Assembly (NCBI RefSeq): GCF_017114825.1
Contig: NZ_JADEVO010000020.1
Coordinates: 33,730-97,729 of the forward strand
Direction: 5' to 3'
Source: Pseudomonas gregormendelii
GTDB taxonomy: Bacteria > Pseudomonadota > Gammaproteobacteria > Pseudomonadales > Pseudomonadaceae
DNA length: 64,000 bases
The notes under the pieces are model-generated. The model saw only the letters and a program-made list of their open reading frames with translations, was not told the origin of the DNA and made no database searches. A program made the position numbers and the translations under genes. The first letter of the stretch is position 1. Each line of letters begins with the position of its first letter. Shown here in pieces: positions 38,288 through 46,772 of the stretch.

Positions 38288-39046
38288 CTACAACCGCTGC
38301 ACAGTCACCGAACCCGCGGCCCCTGCAGGCCCAGGTTGACCATCGACACCCGGACGACCGGCCTTGCCGCCATCGGCGCGATAAACAATGCAGCCTTTGG
38401 ATTTGCCGCCCGCACCTGGCTTGCCACCGGGGCCCGCGAGACCACCCGCACCGCCGGCCACCTCGACCTTGATCTGCTCGACCGGATAATCGCGCGGCAC
38501 TTCCAGCCTGACCAGCGCACCGGGCGCACCAGCCTGACCGTCGCTGCCATTACTGCCGTCCGCCCCGCGACCAGCCTGGCCCCAGGTGCACCCCGGTGCC
38601 TGGCCGTTGGCGCCATCAAGCCCGACGAACCCTGGCGCCCCCGCCCCACCACGGGCGTCCACCGCCAACTGCGGGGCATTCAACGCCTTGATCTGCAAGT
38701 TGAGGTTGCGCCCCGACCGGGCTGCCTTGAGGTAGGTACCCGGCGCACCGCGGGCCGTGATCTGGCTGCCCTCGGACAACTCGGCACGACTGACCTTCAG
38801 GTCGAGCGCCTGCTCGCTGGGCACAATGGCGATCCGCGCTTCGCGCCCCAAATGCAGTTCGCCCACCGTGACTTCGGTAACGTTCGAGGGAATCAGCAAG
38901 GTGCCGTAGTCGGCTACTTCCAGTCGTTCCAGGGACAACGTGCTCGCGGTGTTGGGCAAGCGCATCAGCGAGTTGGTTTCGACGCTCACTACCTGGGCGC
39001 AAGCCAGTGGACTGATAAATGCGGCGAGCAGACAGAGATTACGCAT
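38288..39046 (-). CDS. Collagen-like secreted glycine-rich protein
   Basis: A 252-residue protein, start 39046 (MRNLCLLAAFISPLACAQ, signal peptide of about 18). The first 130 residues are beta-rich; then come glycine-rich Gly-X-Y tracts at about 133-177, 198-217 and 226-246, for example GADGSNGSDGQAGAPGAL and GRPGVDGQPGPAGAAGS. Only two Cys occur in mature Gly-rich zones (about 153 and 219), which could crosslink. It overlaps the upstream DUF1145 gene by eight bases, suggesting coupling. Collagen-like proteins can form extracellular fibres; the role here is unknown. Confidence 0.8.
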   Translation of the reverse strand: MRNLCLLAAFISPLACAQVVSVETNSLMRLPNTASTLSLERLEVADYGTLLIPSNVTEVTVGELHLGREARIAIVPSEQALDLKVSRAELSEGSQITARGAPGTYLKAARSGRNLNLQIKALNAPQLAVDARGGAGAPGFVGLDGANGQAPGCTWGQAGRGADGSNGSDGQAGAPGALVRLEVPRDYPVEQIKVEVAGGAGGLAGPGGKPGAGGKSKGCIVYRADGGKAGRPGVDGQPGPAGAAGSVTVQRL

Positions 39047-39317
39047 GGAAAGCCTTCGATACGGTCGGAGCCGGAATGGTTTGCAGGTGGTATACGCCGA
39101 AAAACACAATCTTCAGGCGATCACGCCACGGATGGGCGCGACCTTTGAGGCTGCGATTGCACAGCAGCACCTCCAGAAGATGCAGAACGGCCAGCAGGCC
39201 GCCGGTCGCGGGGACCAGCAAATTCAGCGGGAAGACGAACGGCATTAGCCAGTTGACTGCCACTACCGCCCAGAACAACAGGGTCAGCAGCTTCCATAGC
39301 CCCCAGAACACCTTCAT
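39039..39317 (-). CDS. DUF1145 family small membrane protein
   Basis: A 92-residue protein with two or three hydrophobic helices (FWGLWKLLTLLFWAVVAVNW and LNLLVPATGGLLAVLHLLEVLL) and a KIVFFGVYHLQTI C-terminal segment typical of DUF1145. Function unknown. Its 3' end overlaps the collagen-like gene start by eight bases, so both are likely on one transcript. Confidence 0.78.
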   Translation of the reverse strand: MKVFWGLWKLLTLLFWAVVAVNWLMPFVFPLNLLVPATGGLLAVLHLLEVLLCNRSLKGRAHPWRDRLKIVFFGVYHLQTIPAPTVSKAFHA

Positions 39318-39466
39318 ACGCTCTCCCGATGAGAATTATTCTTTGCGCGCACAGTAACGGCTTCCGCGCGGGATAAGCCATAGGGCAATCGAATTTTCTT
39401 CATGATGGGCGCCGAATGGGCCGCCCGGACGCTGGTTGGCATCGGCGGACGGCTCTGTTTCGGGCA

Positions 39467-40192
39467 TTAGCGGTTTATGTGCAGTTCCACGCGGCGGTTT
39501 TTCGCCCCCCCTTCGTCTGTATCGTTATCGGCGACAGGCTCACGCTCACCTCGCCCTTCACTGGTGAGTTTGTTCGGTGCCAGGCCCTGGCTCAGGAGAT
39601 AATCGGCGACGCTGCTGGCGCGACGTTCCGAGAGCCCCTGGTTGTAGGCATCAGACCCTACGCTGTCGGTATGGCCGATGACCTTGATGCTGACCACGTC
39701 GGCGTTCTGCAGTTTACTCATCAGTGAATCCAGTTCGCTGCGGGCCGCTGGCGTCAGGTCGGACTTGTTGAAAGCGAACAGAACGTCATTGGCATCGCTC
39801 AGCGTCACCACTTCAGTCGAGGTCGGAGCAGGTTCGGCTGGTTTCACGCTGGCCGGGTACTGCGGCAGCGGGCAACCATGGTGTTCGACAGGGGTATTGG
39901 CAGGCGTATCCGGGCAACGATCACGGCGGTCGAATACACCGTCGTCATCTTCATCGCCATCCTGGGAGTAGCAGATCAGGCCACCGGTCAGGATGCCAAG
40001 CGCTGCGCCACCTCCCGCCCAGCCGGCACTTTCAATGGCGCCCAGGCCTCCGCCGACCAGGCCGCCGATAAGGCTGCAGATTGGCCAGGTACGTTGATTC
40101 AAGGGGGCAGTGCCATCGCTGTGGGTCGCGCAACCGGTCAGCAGGCTGCCAAGCAGCAGAACCGGTAGGACGGTCCTTGTGAGAACACTCAT
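39467..40192 (-). CDS. OmpA-family lipoprotein with calcium-type repeat, copy A
   Basis: A 241-residue lipoprotein. Lipobox LLTGC (Cys 21), a glycine-zipper helix pair (about 41-74), a thrombospondin type 3-like acidic repeat DGDEDDDGVFDRRDRCPDTP (about 78-97), a Pro/Thr linker, then an OmpA C-like domain (VIGHTDSVGSDAYNQGLSERRA) that binds peptidoglycan. AGGAG precedes the ATG. It is a paralogue of the gene just upstream (40284-40979) and is co-oriented. Confidence 0.88.
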   Translation of the reverse strand: MSVLTRTVLPVLLLGSLLTGCATHSDGTAPLNQRTWPICSLIGGLVGGGLGAIESAGWAGGGAALGILTGGLICYSQDGDEDDDGVFDRRDRCPDTPANTPVEHHGCPLPQYPASVKPAEPAPTSTEVVTLSDANDVLFAFNKSDLTPAARSELDSLMSKLQNADVVSIKVIGHTDSVGSDAYNQGLSERRASSVADYLLSQGLAPNKLTSEGRGEREPVADNDTDEGGAKNRRVELHINR

Positions 40193-40283
40193 GTTGAAAG
40201 CTCCTGTGTTACCGGCCCATACCGGTTACACAGGAGTAAAGACCGGCATCCGCGACTGCACAAGCCGCGGAGTGCGAGGGGCA

Positions 40284-40979
40284 TCAACGATTGATTTTGA
40301 TTTCCGTGCGACGGTTCATCGCGCGGCCGTCTGCCGTTTTGTTATCGGCCACTGGCTGACTCTCGCCTGCACCGGTCACAGACACGAAGCTGCTACGCGG
40401 TACGCCACTGGAAATCAGGTACTCAACCACCGAATGTGCGCGTTTATCCGACAGTTTCTGGTTGTAGGCATCGCTGCCCACACTGTCGGTGTGACCGGTC
40501 ACAGTCAGTTGTGCGCTGGAGGATTCCTGTTTCAGGCGAGTAGCAATCTTGTCGAGCACTTGTTTGTCGGAAGGAGTGAGCGTCGCCTTGTCGAACTGGA
40601 AGTGCACATCACGCACGACGATGACTTCTTCCTTGACGACTACCGCCTCTTCGACCACGGGTGCTGGCACCGGTGGCGGGCAACCGTCAGCATCGACCTG
40701 CACGCCTCTAGGCGTACCCGGGCACTTGTCGCGACTGTCCGGCACGCCATCACCGTCTTCGTCGCCATCACCGTGAACCCAGCAATAGGCCGCTGCCGTA
40801 CCACCGATCAACAGCGCGCCATAGCCTGCCCACGCCGAGCTCTCGGTTGCACCAAGACCCGCACCGACGACACCACCGACCGCCGCACAGGTCGGCCAGT
40901 CGGTTTTCTGCAAACCTGCGCAACCAGTCAACACACTGGTTAGCAGAACCAAGGGTAATGCTGTCCGAACTATGCTCAT
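40284..40979 (-). CDS. OmpA-family lipoprotein with calcium-type repeat, copy B
   Basis: A 231-residue paralogue of the downstream protein with the same layout: lipobox VLTGC (Cys 20), glycine-zipper segment, acidic DGDEDGDGVPDSRDKCPGTP repeat, Val/Glu-rich linker, and OmpA C-like domain with VTGHTDSVGSDAYNQKLSDKRA and MNRRTEIKI. AGGAG precedes the ATG. Tandem duplication of an envelope anchor protein is the likely origin. It lies first in a two-gene unit. Confidence 0.88.
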   Translation of the reverse strand: MSIVRTALPLVLLTSVLTGCAGLQKTDWPTCAAVGGVVGAGLGATESSAWAGYGALLIGGTAAAYCWVHGDGDEDGDGVPDSRDKCPGTPRGVQVDADGCPPPVPAPVVEEAVVVKEEVIVVRDVHFQFDKATLTPSDKQVLDKIATRLKQESSSAQLTVTGHTDSVGSDAYNQKLSDKRAHSVVEYLISSGVPRSSFVSVTGAGESQPVADNKTADGRAMNRRTEIKINR

Positions 40980-41170
40980 CTAGTTTTCTCCTGAAGGATC
41001 GGCTTAGAACCGATTCAGGGAGTAAAGACCGGAGTTTTAATCTCCGCCAGCAATAGGCCAACGCTGATTTGCCTCGCGTTCTCCGTGGATCGATGCATTT
41101 GCCTCAATAGAGCGCTAGGCCCGGACCTTTGGGCAGGCTAGTCTTGGCGGACGCTGACTGAGGATCCTTG

Positions 41171-41668
41171 ATGATTGCCGGTATTTCTTCGCGCACGCCG
41201 CAACAGGCGCTGGCCGCCTTGCTTGATCGATACGCCCCCGCACGCCTGCTATTGATAGGTGCCAGTGAGTTTCCCGCGCTCGAGGCCTTCAAGCTCGCGC
41301 ACCCCGACAGCTGTGTGGCCCACGCCGCACCGGGTCTGTTGCCTGCGGAACTGGCGGCACGCCGGTTCGACCTGGCGCTGGTGGTCGATTGCCTGGAACA
41401 CCTGCCCAAACGCGACGGTCTGAATTTGCTTGGAGGCATCCGCAATCTCAACGCCAGTCGTATCGCGGTGCTGGCTGACCTGCACGCCAGCGGCTGGCAG
41501 GAGACGGACTTTTTCTCCCTGGCCCTGCAAGCCAGCGAGCGGTTCCAGCGCGACGATCAGGTGGTGACGTTGTTCACCTATGATCTGCTTGACTACAAAC
41601 AGGTACCCGACTGGCTCAACTCGAGGTTCTGGGCCAATCCGGAGAACTTCGGGAAATATTGGTGGTAA
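41171..41668 (+). CDS. DUF6231 family protein, methyltransferase-like
   Basis: A 165-residue protein. I take ATG 41171 over TTG 41168 because GAGG sits seven bases before the [19 protein letters not shown] and [28 protein letters not shown] resemble the core of class I SAM-dependent methyltransferases, but the motif I glycines are reduced. The C-terminus [10 protein letters not shown] is conserved in this Pseudomonas family. It lies four bases before the YchJ gene, hence an operon. Confidence 0.72.
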   Translation: MIAGISSRTPQQALAALLDRYAPARLLLIGASEFPALEAFKLAHPDSCVAHAAPGLLPAELAARRFDLALVVDCLEHLPKRDGLNLLGGIRNLNASRIAVLADLHASGWQETDFFSLALQASERFQRDDQVVTLFTYDLLDYKQVPDWLNSRFWANPENFGKYWW

Positions 41669-41672
41669 CGCA

Positions 41673-42149
41673 ATGAGTACATCGATTTGCCCTTGCGGCA
41701 GCGGCACCCTGCTGGATGCTTGCTGCGGTCATTATCACGCAGGCCACCTGGCCCCTTGCGCCGCGGCCTTGATGCGTTCGCGCTACAGCGCCTATGTGTT
41801 GGGCCTGATCGACTATCTGGTGGCCACCACCCTGCCCGCACAACGGGCTGGCCTGGATCGCCAGTCCATCAGCGACTGGAGCGCCAACAGCACCTGGCTG
41901 GGTCTTGAGGTTGAGAGCTCGGAAGTCTTTGGCGGGCAACCGGAACATGCTTTCGTGACCTTTACCGCGCGCTGGCATGACAGCACCGGGGAGCACAGCC
42001 ATTGCGAGCGCTCCTCATTTGTGCAGAACGCCGGGCACTGGTATTTCATCGATCCGACCGTGCAACTCAAGGCCGGCCGCAACGATGCCTGCCCCTGTGC
42101 CAGCGGCCAGAAATTCAAGAAGTGCTGTGCGGGCTATTTCGGCAGCTGA
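41673..42149 (+). CDS. YchJ-family protein with two SEC-C motifs
   Basis: A 158-residue protein (UPF0225). Start 41673 ([11 protein letters not shown]). SEC-C zinc-binding motifs lie at both ends: [14 protein letters not shown] near 6-19 and [15 protein letters not shown] near 139-153, around an NTF2-like middle. Predicted cytoplasmic. The SEC-C motif, known from SecA, binds zinc and helps contact ribosomes or SecB; YchJ's role is unknown. It is in a run with three other small genes. Confidence 0.88.
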   Translation: MSTSICPCGSGTLLDACCGHYHAGHLAPCAAALMRSRYSAYVLGLIDYLVATTLPAQRAGLDRQSISDWSANSTWLGLEVESSEVFGGQPEHAFVTFTARWHDSTGEHSHCERSSFVQNAGHWYFIDPTVQLKAGRNDACPCASGQKFKKCCAGYFGS

Positions 42150-42190
42150 GGCATGACCTGCATCACCTGCAGGCCCAAGGGAAAACCATC

Positions 42191-42676
42191 ATGATCACCC
42201 GGCGCATCGTCCTCCACCTGCTGACCTTGAGCCTCGTTCTCGGGCTAGGCGGCTGTGCGTCCTGGTTCAGCAGCGACGAGCCGGAACCGCAACTGCATCT
42301 GGTGAAGGTGGAAGTGATCCGCGCCAAATTGCTGGAGCAGAAATTCCTCCTGCACTTTCGAGTGGACAACCCAAACGACAGCGACCTGACGGTACGCGGC
42401 CTCGAGTACCGTATTCATCTGGGTGACATGCTGCTGACCGAGGGTGAACACGAACACTGGTTTACCGTGGGGCCCAAGCGCAGCGCGTATTTCAAGGTGC
42501 CGATCCGCACGAATCTGTGGCCAAAAATCCGCGGGCTGGTGAAATTGCTGAAAAAACCCGGTCAGCCCATCCCGTACCGTCTGGAAGGAGAGATGGAAAC
42601 GGGTTTATTCATCGCTCACTACGTGCACATAGCGCGCAATGGCGTGATAATCCCCGCCGATTTAATTCCGGAGTAA
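42191..42676 (+). CDS. LEA type 2 / WHy-domain lipoprotein
   Basis: A 162-residue lipoprotein: [21 protein letters not shown] then Cys 22. The mature part [42 protein letters not shown], seen as alternating hydrophobic residues with NPN, is a water-stress/hypersensitive (WHy) fold related to LEA14. ATG 42191 follows AAGGGA. Such proteins are thought to protect envelope components under stress. It is six bases before the SEC-C microprotein. Confidence 0.82.
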   Translation: MITRRIVLHLLTLSLVLGLGGCASWFSSDEPEPQLHLVKVEVIRAKLLEQKFLLHFRVDNPNDSDLTVRGLEYRIHLGDMLLTEGEHEHWFTVGPKRSAYFKVPIRTNLWPKIRGLVKLLKKPGQPIPYRLEGEMETGLFIAHYVHIARNGVIIPADLIPE

Positions 42677-42681
42677 ACCTG

Positions 42682-42891
42682 ATGACCCAGCAACCCCATG
42701 TTCATGGCCCCGACTGCAATCACGATCATGATCAACACGATCACCATGATCACGACCATGGCCATGTCCACGGCCCGAATTGCGGCCACGCCCACCAGGA
42801 GCCGGTGCGCAACGCCTTGAAGGACGTCGGTCGTAACGACCCTTGCCCATGCGGCAATGGCAAAAAATTCAAGAAGTGCCACGGCGCCTGA
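42682..42891 (+). CDS. His-rich SEC-C microprotein
   Basis: A 69-residue protein. ATG 42682 follows GGAG. A His/Asp-rich run of about 30 residues ([20 protein letters not shown] and [13 protein letters not shown]) precedes a SEC-C motif ([14 protein letters not shown]). It has many possible ligands for zinc, nickel or cobalt. Probably cytoplasmic. It sits in the same operon as the YchJ protein, so two SEC-C proteins are made together. It may be a metal store or a metal-delivered partner of ribosomes or SecA; that is inference. Confidence 0.8.
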   Translation: MTQQPHVHGPDCNHDHDQHDHHDHDHGHVHGPNCGHAHQEPVRNALKDVGRNDPCPCGNGKKFKKCHGA

Positions 42892-43150
42892 TCGGGTCGT
42901 TCACCGCTACCCTGTGGGGGCGAGCCTGCGCGCGATAGCGTCGAACCCGACGCACCGCGTCGCGGCGATCGCCAGCAAGCCGTCCCCTGCAGAATTTGCG
43001 CTGTCGCCACCACCATGGTGGATTCGCCGCGCCCCGTGAACGTCCTTAATCAGACAAATCCAGAAATAACCTGACACCCCGCTTGCGCGCCCCTCTCCTG
43101 CTCACTAACGTAGCGGCTTTATTGCGTTAATACCCCGCAGGAGCTTTGCC
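42892..43150. repeat. Intergenic region with REP-like repeats
   Basis: No gene. At about 42911-42989 a degraded REP pair (ctgtgggggcgagcctgcgc and gatcgccagcaagccgtcccc) flanks a GC-rich palindromic stretch near 42940-42968. The remainder probably holds the promoter of the acylase gene. Confidence 0.5.
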
Positions 43151-45601
43151 ATGGCCTCGCCAGCCCTTACTCATTTTCTTCCCCGGTTCGGCGTTGCCGC
43201 AGCAGTGGCCGGTGTTCTGGGCCTGACCGGTTGTCAGACCCTGAACACTCAGGACACCCTCCCGCCCACCACCGGCGTGCAGCCGCTTAAAGGCCTGGCG
43301 CAGAACGTCTCGGTGCGGCGCAACGCCATGGGCATGCCGCTGATCGAAAGCAACAGCTTCCACGACGCGCTGTTCGCCCTCGGCTACGTGCATGCCAGCG
43401 ATCGCATCACGCAAATGGTCACCCTGCGCCTGCTGGCTCAAGGCCGCCTGGCAGAAATGTCCGGCGCCGACTTGCTGGACGCCGACCGCTACATGCGCGC
43501 GGTCAACCTGAAGAAAAGTGCTGGTGAGCTGTACAAGGCGTCCTCCCCGCGGCTCAAGCGTTTTTTTGAAGTCTATGCCCGGGGCGTCAACGCCTACCTG
43601 TTCCGCTACCGCGACAAGTTGCCGGCAGACCTGATGGCAACCGGCTACAAGCCCGAATACTGGCAACCGGAAGATTCGGCGCTGATTTTCTGCCTGCTGA
43701 ACTTCAGTCAGTCAGCCAACCTGCCGGAAGAAATTTCCTCGCTGATGCTGGCGCAGACCGTCAGCACCGACAAACTCCCCTGGCTGACGCCTTCGGCCCC
43801 CGACGAAAAACTGCCAGTGGCCGAGGCCGAGAAACTCCAGGGCATCAAGCTCAACGGGCAGATTCCGGGGCTGGTCGACATCAGCAAAGCCGCCAGTCAA
43901 TTGTCCGACCTGAATTTGCTTGGCGCCACGTCCTCCAATAACTGGGCAATCGCACCGCAGCGCAGCCGCACCGGTAAAAGCCTGCTGGCCAGCGACAGCC
44001 ATGGCCCGCTCGGCGTGCCATCGCTGTTCAGCTATGTGCAGATTCGCGCGCCGAAATACCAGGCTTCGGGCGTGACCATCGCCGGCCTGCCGCTGGTGCT
44101 GGGTGGCTTCAACGGCAAAGTGGCGTGGAGCATGACCACGGTCATGGGCGACAACCAGGACCTGTTCCTGGAAAAAATCAAGCGCCAGGGTAACGGCCTG
44201 ACTTACGAGGCGGGCGGCAAATGGCAGCCGGTCATGGTTCGTAACGAGACCTACTTCGTCAAAGGCCAGCGGCCGACTCGCGAGGCGGTGTATGAAACCC
44301 GCCATGGCCCCCTGCTCAACAGTGCCAAGGGAACCGCCCTGGCCAACGGTTTTGGCCTGGCACTGCAGGCGCCGAGCTTCACCGACGACAAGACCCTGGA
44401 CGCGTTTTTTGACTTGTCCCGGGCGCAGAATGTCGAGAAGGCCTCAGATGCCAGTCGTGAAATCCGCGCGATTGCGCTGAATCTGGTGTTCGCCGATGCG
44501 AGCAACATCGGCTGGCAGGTCACCGGGCGTTATCCGAACCGGCGCGAAGGCGAAGGCCTGTTGCCCTCGCCGGGCTGGGAAGGTCGCTACGACTGGGACG
44601 GTTACGCCGACCCGATGCTGCACCCATACGATCAAGACCCCGCCCAGGGCTGGCTCGGCACCGCCAACCAGCGGGTCATCCCCCATGGTTATGGCATGCA
44701 GCTGTCCAACTCCTGGTCCGCACCGGAGCGCGGCGAACGCATGGCTGAACTCGCCGGCACCGGCAAGCACGACACGCGCAGCGTGATCGCCATGCAATAC
44801 GACCAGACCACCACCTTCGCCCCCAAGCTGAAGAAAATGTTCACGGCGCCGGGAATGGCCCAGCCGCTCAAGCAAGCCATCGAAGCGTTGCCGACGGCCG
44901 ACGCGGTCAAGGCTCGCGAGGCCTATGCCCGCCTGATGGCGTTCGACGGCAAGCTCAGCCCGACTTCCGCCGATGCAGCCATCTACCAGCTGTTCCTGCA
45001 AGAAAGCACGCGGCAGATCTTCCTCGATGAGTTGGGGCCGCAAGACAGTGCTGCGTGGAAAACCTTCATCGCCAACGGCAAGCTTTCCTACGCCGCCCAG
45101 GCCGATCACCTGCTGGGACGCGAGGACAGCCCATTCTGGGATGACACGCGCACGCCGCAAAAAGAGGACAAGGCAGTGATCCTGGCCCGCAGCCTGGCAG
45201 CTGCAATCACCGCGGGCGACCGCTTGTTGGGCGCCGATCACAAGGCCTGGCAATGGGGCAAGCTGCACCGCTACGAATGGAAGAACGCCAGCGGCCAGAC
45301 CGTCCGCGGTCCGCTTGCAGCCGGTGGTGATCACACCACGTTGAATACCGCCGCGTTTGCCTGGGGCGAAGATTTCAACACTACCCTGGCACCGTCCATG
45401 CGTCTCATCGTCGACTTCGGCCAAGCCGAGCCGTTGATGGGCCAGAACGCCACCGGACAATCAGGCAACCCGGCCAGCCCTAATTACCTCAACAGCATCG
45501 ATCCGTGGCTGAAGGGGCAATACATGAGCCTGCCGATGCAGCCGCAAAACTTCGACAAGGTGTATGGCAAAGCCCGACTGACACTGACTCCCGGGAAGTA
45601 G
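43151..45601 (+). CDS. quiP: Acyl-homoserine lactone acylase QuiP-like, Ntn hydrolase
   Basis: An 816-residue penicillin-amidase-family enzyme. N-terminal export signal with LTGC (lipobox-like) near residue 28. Autocleavage would expose Ser 262 in [12 protein letters not shown], giving an alpha and a beta chain. [22 protein letters not shown] and the Asn-bearing [13 protein letters not shown] segment fit the QuiP (PA1032) branch, which deacylates long-chain AHL signals. AGGAG precedes the ATG. A strong hairpin follows. Substrate preference cannot be read from sequence; an alternative is a general N-acyl amidase. Confidence 0.85.
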   Translation: MASPALTHFLPRFGVAAAVAGVLGLTGCQTLNTQDTLPPTTGVQPLKGLAQNVSVRRNAMGMPLIESNSFHDALFALGYVHASDRITQMVTLRLLAQGRLAEMSGADLLDADRYMRAVNLKKSAGELYKASSPRLKRFFEVYARGVNAYLFRYRDKLPADLMATGYKPEYWQPEDSALIFCLLNFSQSANLPEEISSLMLAQTVSTDKLPWLTPSAPDEKLPVAEAEKLQGIKLNGQIPGLVDISKAASQLSDLNLLGATSSNNWAIAPQRSRTGKSLLASDSHGPLGVPSLFSYVQIRAPKYQASGVTIAGLPLVLGGFNGKVAWSMTTVMGDNQDLFLEKIKRQGNGLTYEAGGKWQPVMVRNETYFVKGQRPTREAVYETRHGPLLNSAKGTALANGFGLALQAPSFTDDKTLDAFFDLSRAQNVEKASDASREIRAIALNLVFADASNIGWQVTGRYPNRREGEGLLPSPGWEGRYDWDGYADPMLHPYDQDPAQGWLGTANQRVIPHGYGMQLSNSWSAPERGERMAELAGTGKHDTRSVIAMQYDQTTTFAPKLKKMFTAPGMAQPLKQAIEALPTADAVKAREAYARLMAFDGKLSPTSADAAIYQLFLQESTRQIFLDELGPQDSAAWKTFIANGKLSYAAQADHLLGREDSPFWDDTRTPQKEDKAVILARSLAAAITAGDRLLGADHKAWQWGKLHRYEWKNASGQTVRGPLAAGGDHTTLNTAAFAWGEDFNTTLAPSMRLIVDFGQAEPLMGQNATGQSGNPASPNYLNSIDPWLKGQYMSLPMQPQNFDKVYGKARLTLTPGK

Positions 45602-45614
45602 TCTTCCCCAGTTG

Positions 45615-45657
45615 ATCATGCCCTGTGGGAGTAAGCTTTGCTCCCACAGGGCATGAT
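45615..45657. terminator. Perfect 17-bp hairpin after the acylase gene (REP type)
   Basis: ATCATGCCCTGTGGGAG (45615-45631) and CTCCCACAGGGCATGAT (45641-45657) are exact inverse copies with a nine-base loop. It lacks a T run, so it may stabilise the 3' end rather than terminate. It is a REP of the TGTGGGAG class. Confidence 0.7.
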
Positions 45658-45737
45658 GTGTCACCGACACAAATCGATAGAACTTCTGACCTCACGCCGT
45701 CCTCATAGCTAACAAGTCCCCCTGCCTGGTCATCCAC

Positions 45738-46772
45738 ATGGACCTTGTTATCGCTCGCCCCGAGGGCCTGTACTGCCCCGCCGGGGATTTCTATATAGAC
45801 CCCTGGCGTCCAGTCGAGCGCTCGGTCATTACCCATGCCCATGGCGACCACGCTCGCACCGGCAATCAACATTACCTGGCTGCGGCCCCTGGCGAAGGGA
45901 TCCTGCGATCACGCCTGGGCCAGGACATCAACCTGCAAACCCTGGCGTATGGCGAACGGCTGCTGCACCACGGCGTAACCTTGAGCTTTCACCCGGCCGG
46001 GCATGTGCTCGGCTCGGCCCAGGTGCGCCTGGAATACGGTGGCGAAGTCTGGGTGGCCTCAGGGGATTACAAGATCGAACCCGATGGCACCTGCGCGCCT
46101 TTTGAACCAGTGCGCTGCCATACCTTCATCACCGAATCGACGTTCGGCCTGCCGATCTATCGCTGGCAACCCCAGGCCGAGATATTCGCCGAAATCAATC
46201 AGTGGTGGCAGGCCAACGCTGCCGTGGATAAAACCAGCGTGCTGTTCTGCTACTCCTTCGGCAAGGCCCAGCGCATTCTGCATGGCATCGACGCGAGCCT
46301 CGGTCCGATCCTGACCCACGGCGCGGTGGAGCCGCTGAATCGGGTCTACCGCGAAAGCGGCGTGTACATTCCGCCGACGATTTACGCCGGCGATGTAAAA
46401 AAAAGCGATCCGGTCATGCGCAAGGCCCTGGTGATCGCCCCGCCTTCAGCCGGTGGCAGCACCTGGATGCGTCGATTCGGTGACTACAGCGACGGCTTCG
46501 CCAGCGGATGGATGCGCCTGCGCGGGACCCGGCGCCGGCGCGGCGTCGATCGCGGTTTTATCCTGTCCGACCACGCTGACTGGCCGGGCCTGCTTTGGGC
46601 CATTGGGCAGACCGGTGCCGAACGGGTCATGGTGACTCACGGCTCGGTCGCCGTCCTCGTCCGCCATTTGCGCGAGCAAGGCCTTGATGCCCAGGGCTTC
46701 AGCACTGAATACGGTGACGACGAAGAGGAAGCGACAAGCGCCGAGGCGCAAAGCCCAGAGGTCCCCGCATGA
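45738..46772 (+). CDS. Ligase-associated DNA exonuclease (metallo-beta-lactamase fold)
   Basis: A 344-residue member of the ligase-associated exonuclease family (TIGR04122-like), related to mRNA 3'-processing and SNM1 nucleases. The metal motif ITHAHGDHA (His 33, His 35, Asp 37, His 38) is followed by SFHPAGHVLGSAQ and GDYKIEPDGT, with later HGSVAVLVRHL. It is expected to trim DNA ends before ligation. The end overlaps the ligase start by four bases (ATGA), so it is coupled. It belongs to a four-gene set whose other two members are 4.5 kb downstream. Confidence 0.88.
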   Translation: MDLVIARPEGLYCPAGDFYIDPWRPVERSVITHAHGDHARTGNQHYLAAAPGEGILRSRLGQDINLQTLAYGERLLHHGVTLSFHPAGHVLGSAQVRLEYGGEVWVASGDYKIEPDGTCAPFEPVRCHTFITESTFGLPIYRWQPQAEIFAEINQWWQANAAVDKTSVLFCYSFGKAQRILHGIDASLGPILTHGAVEPLNRVYRESGVYIPPTIYAGDVKKSDPVMRKALVIAPPSAGGSTWMRRFGDYSDGFASGWMRLRGTRRRRGVDRGFILSDHADWPGLLWAIGQTGAERVMVTHGSVAVLVRHLREQGLDAQGFSTEYGDDEEEATSAEAQSPEVPA

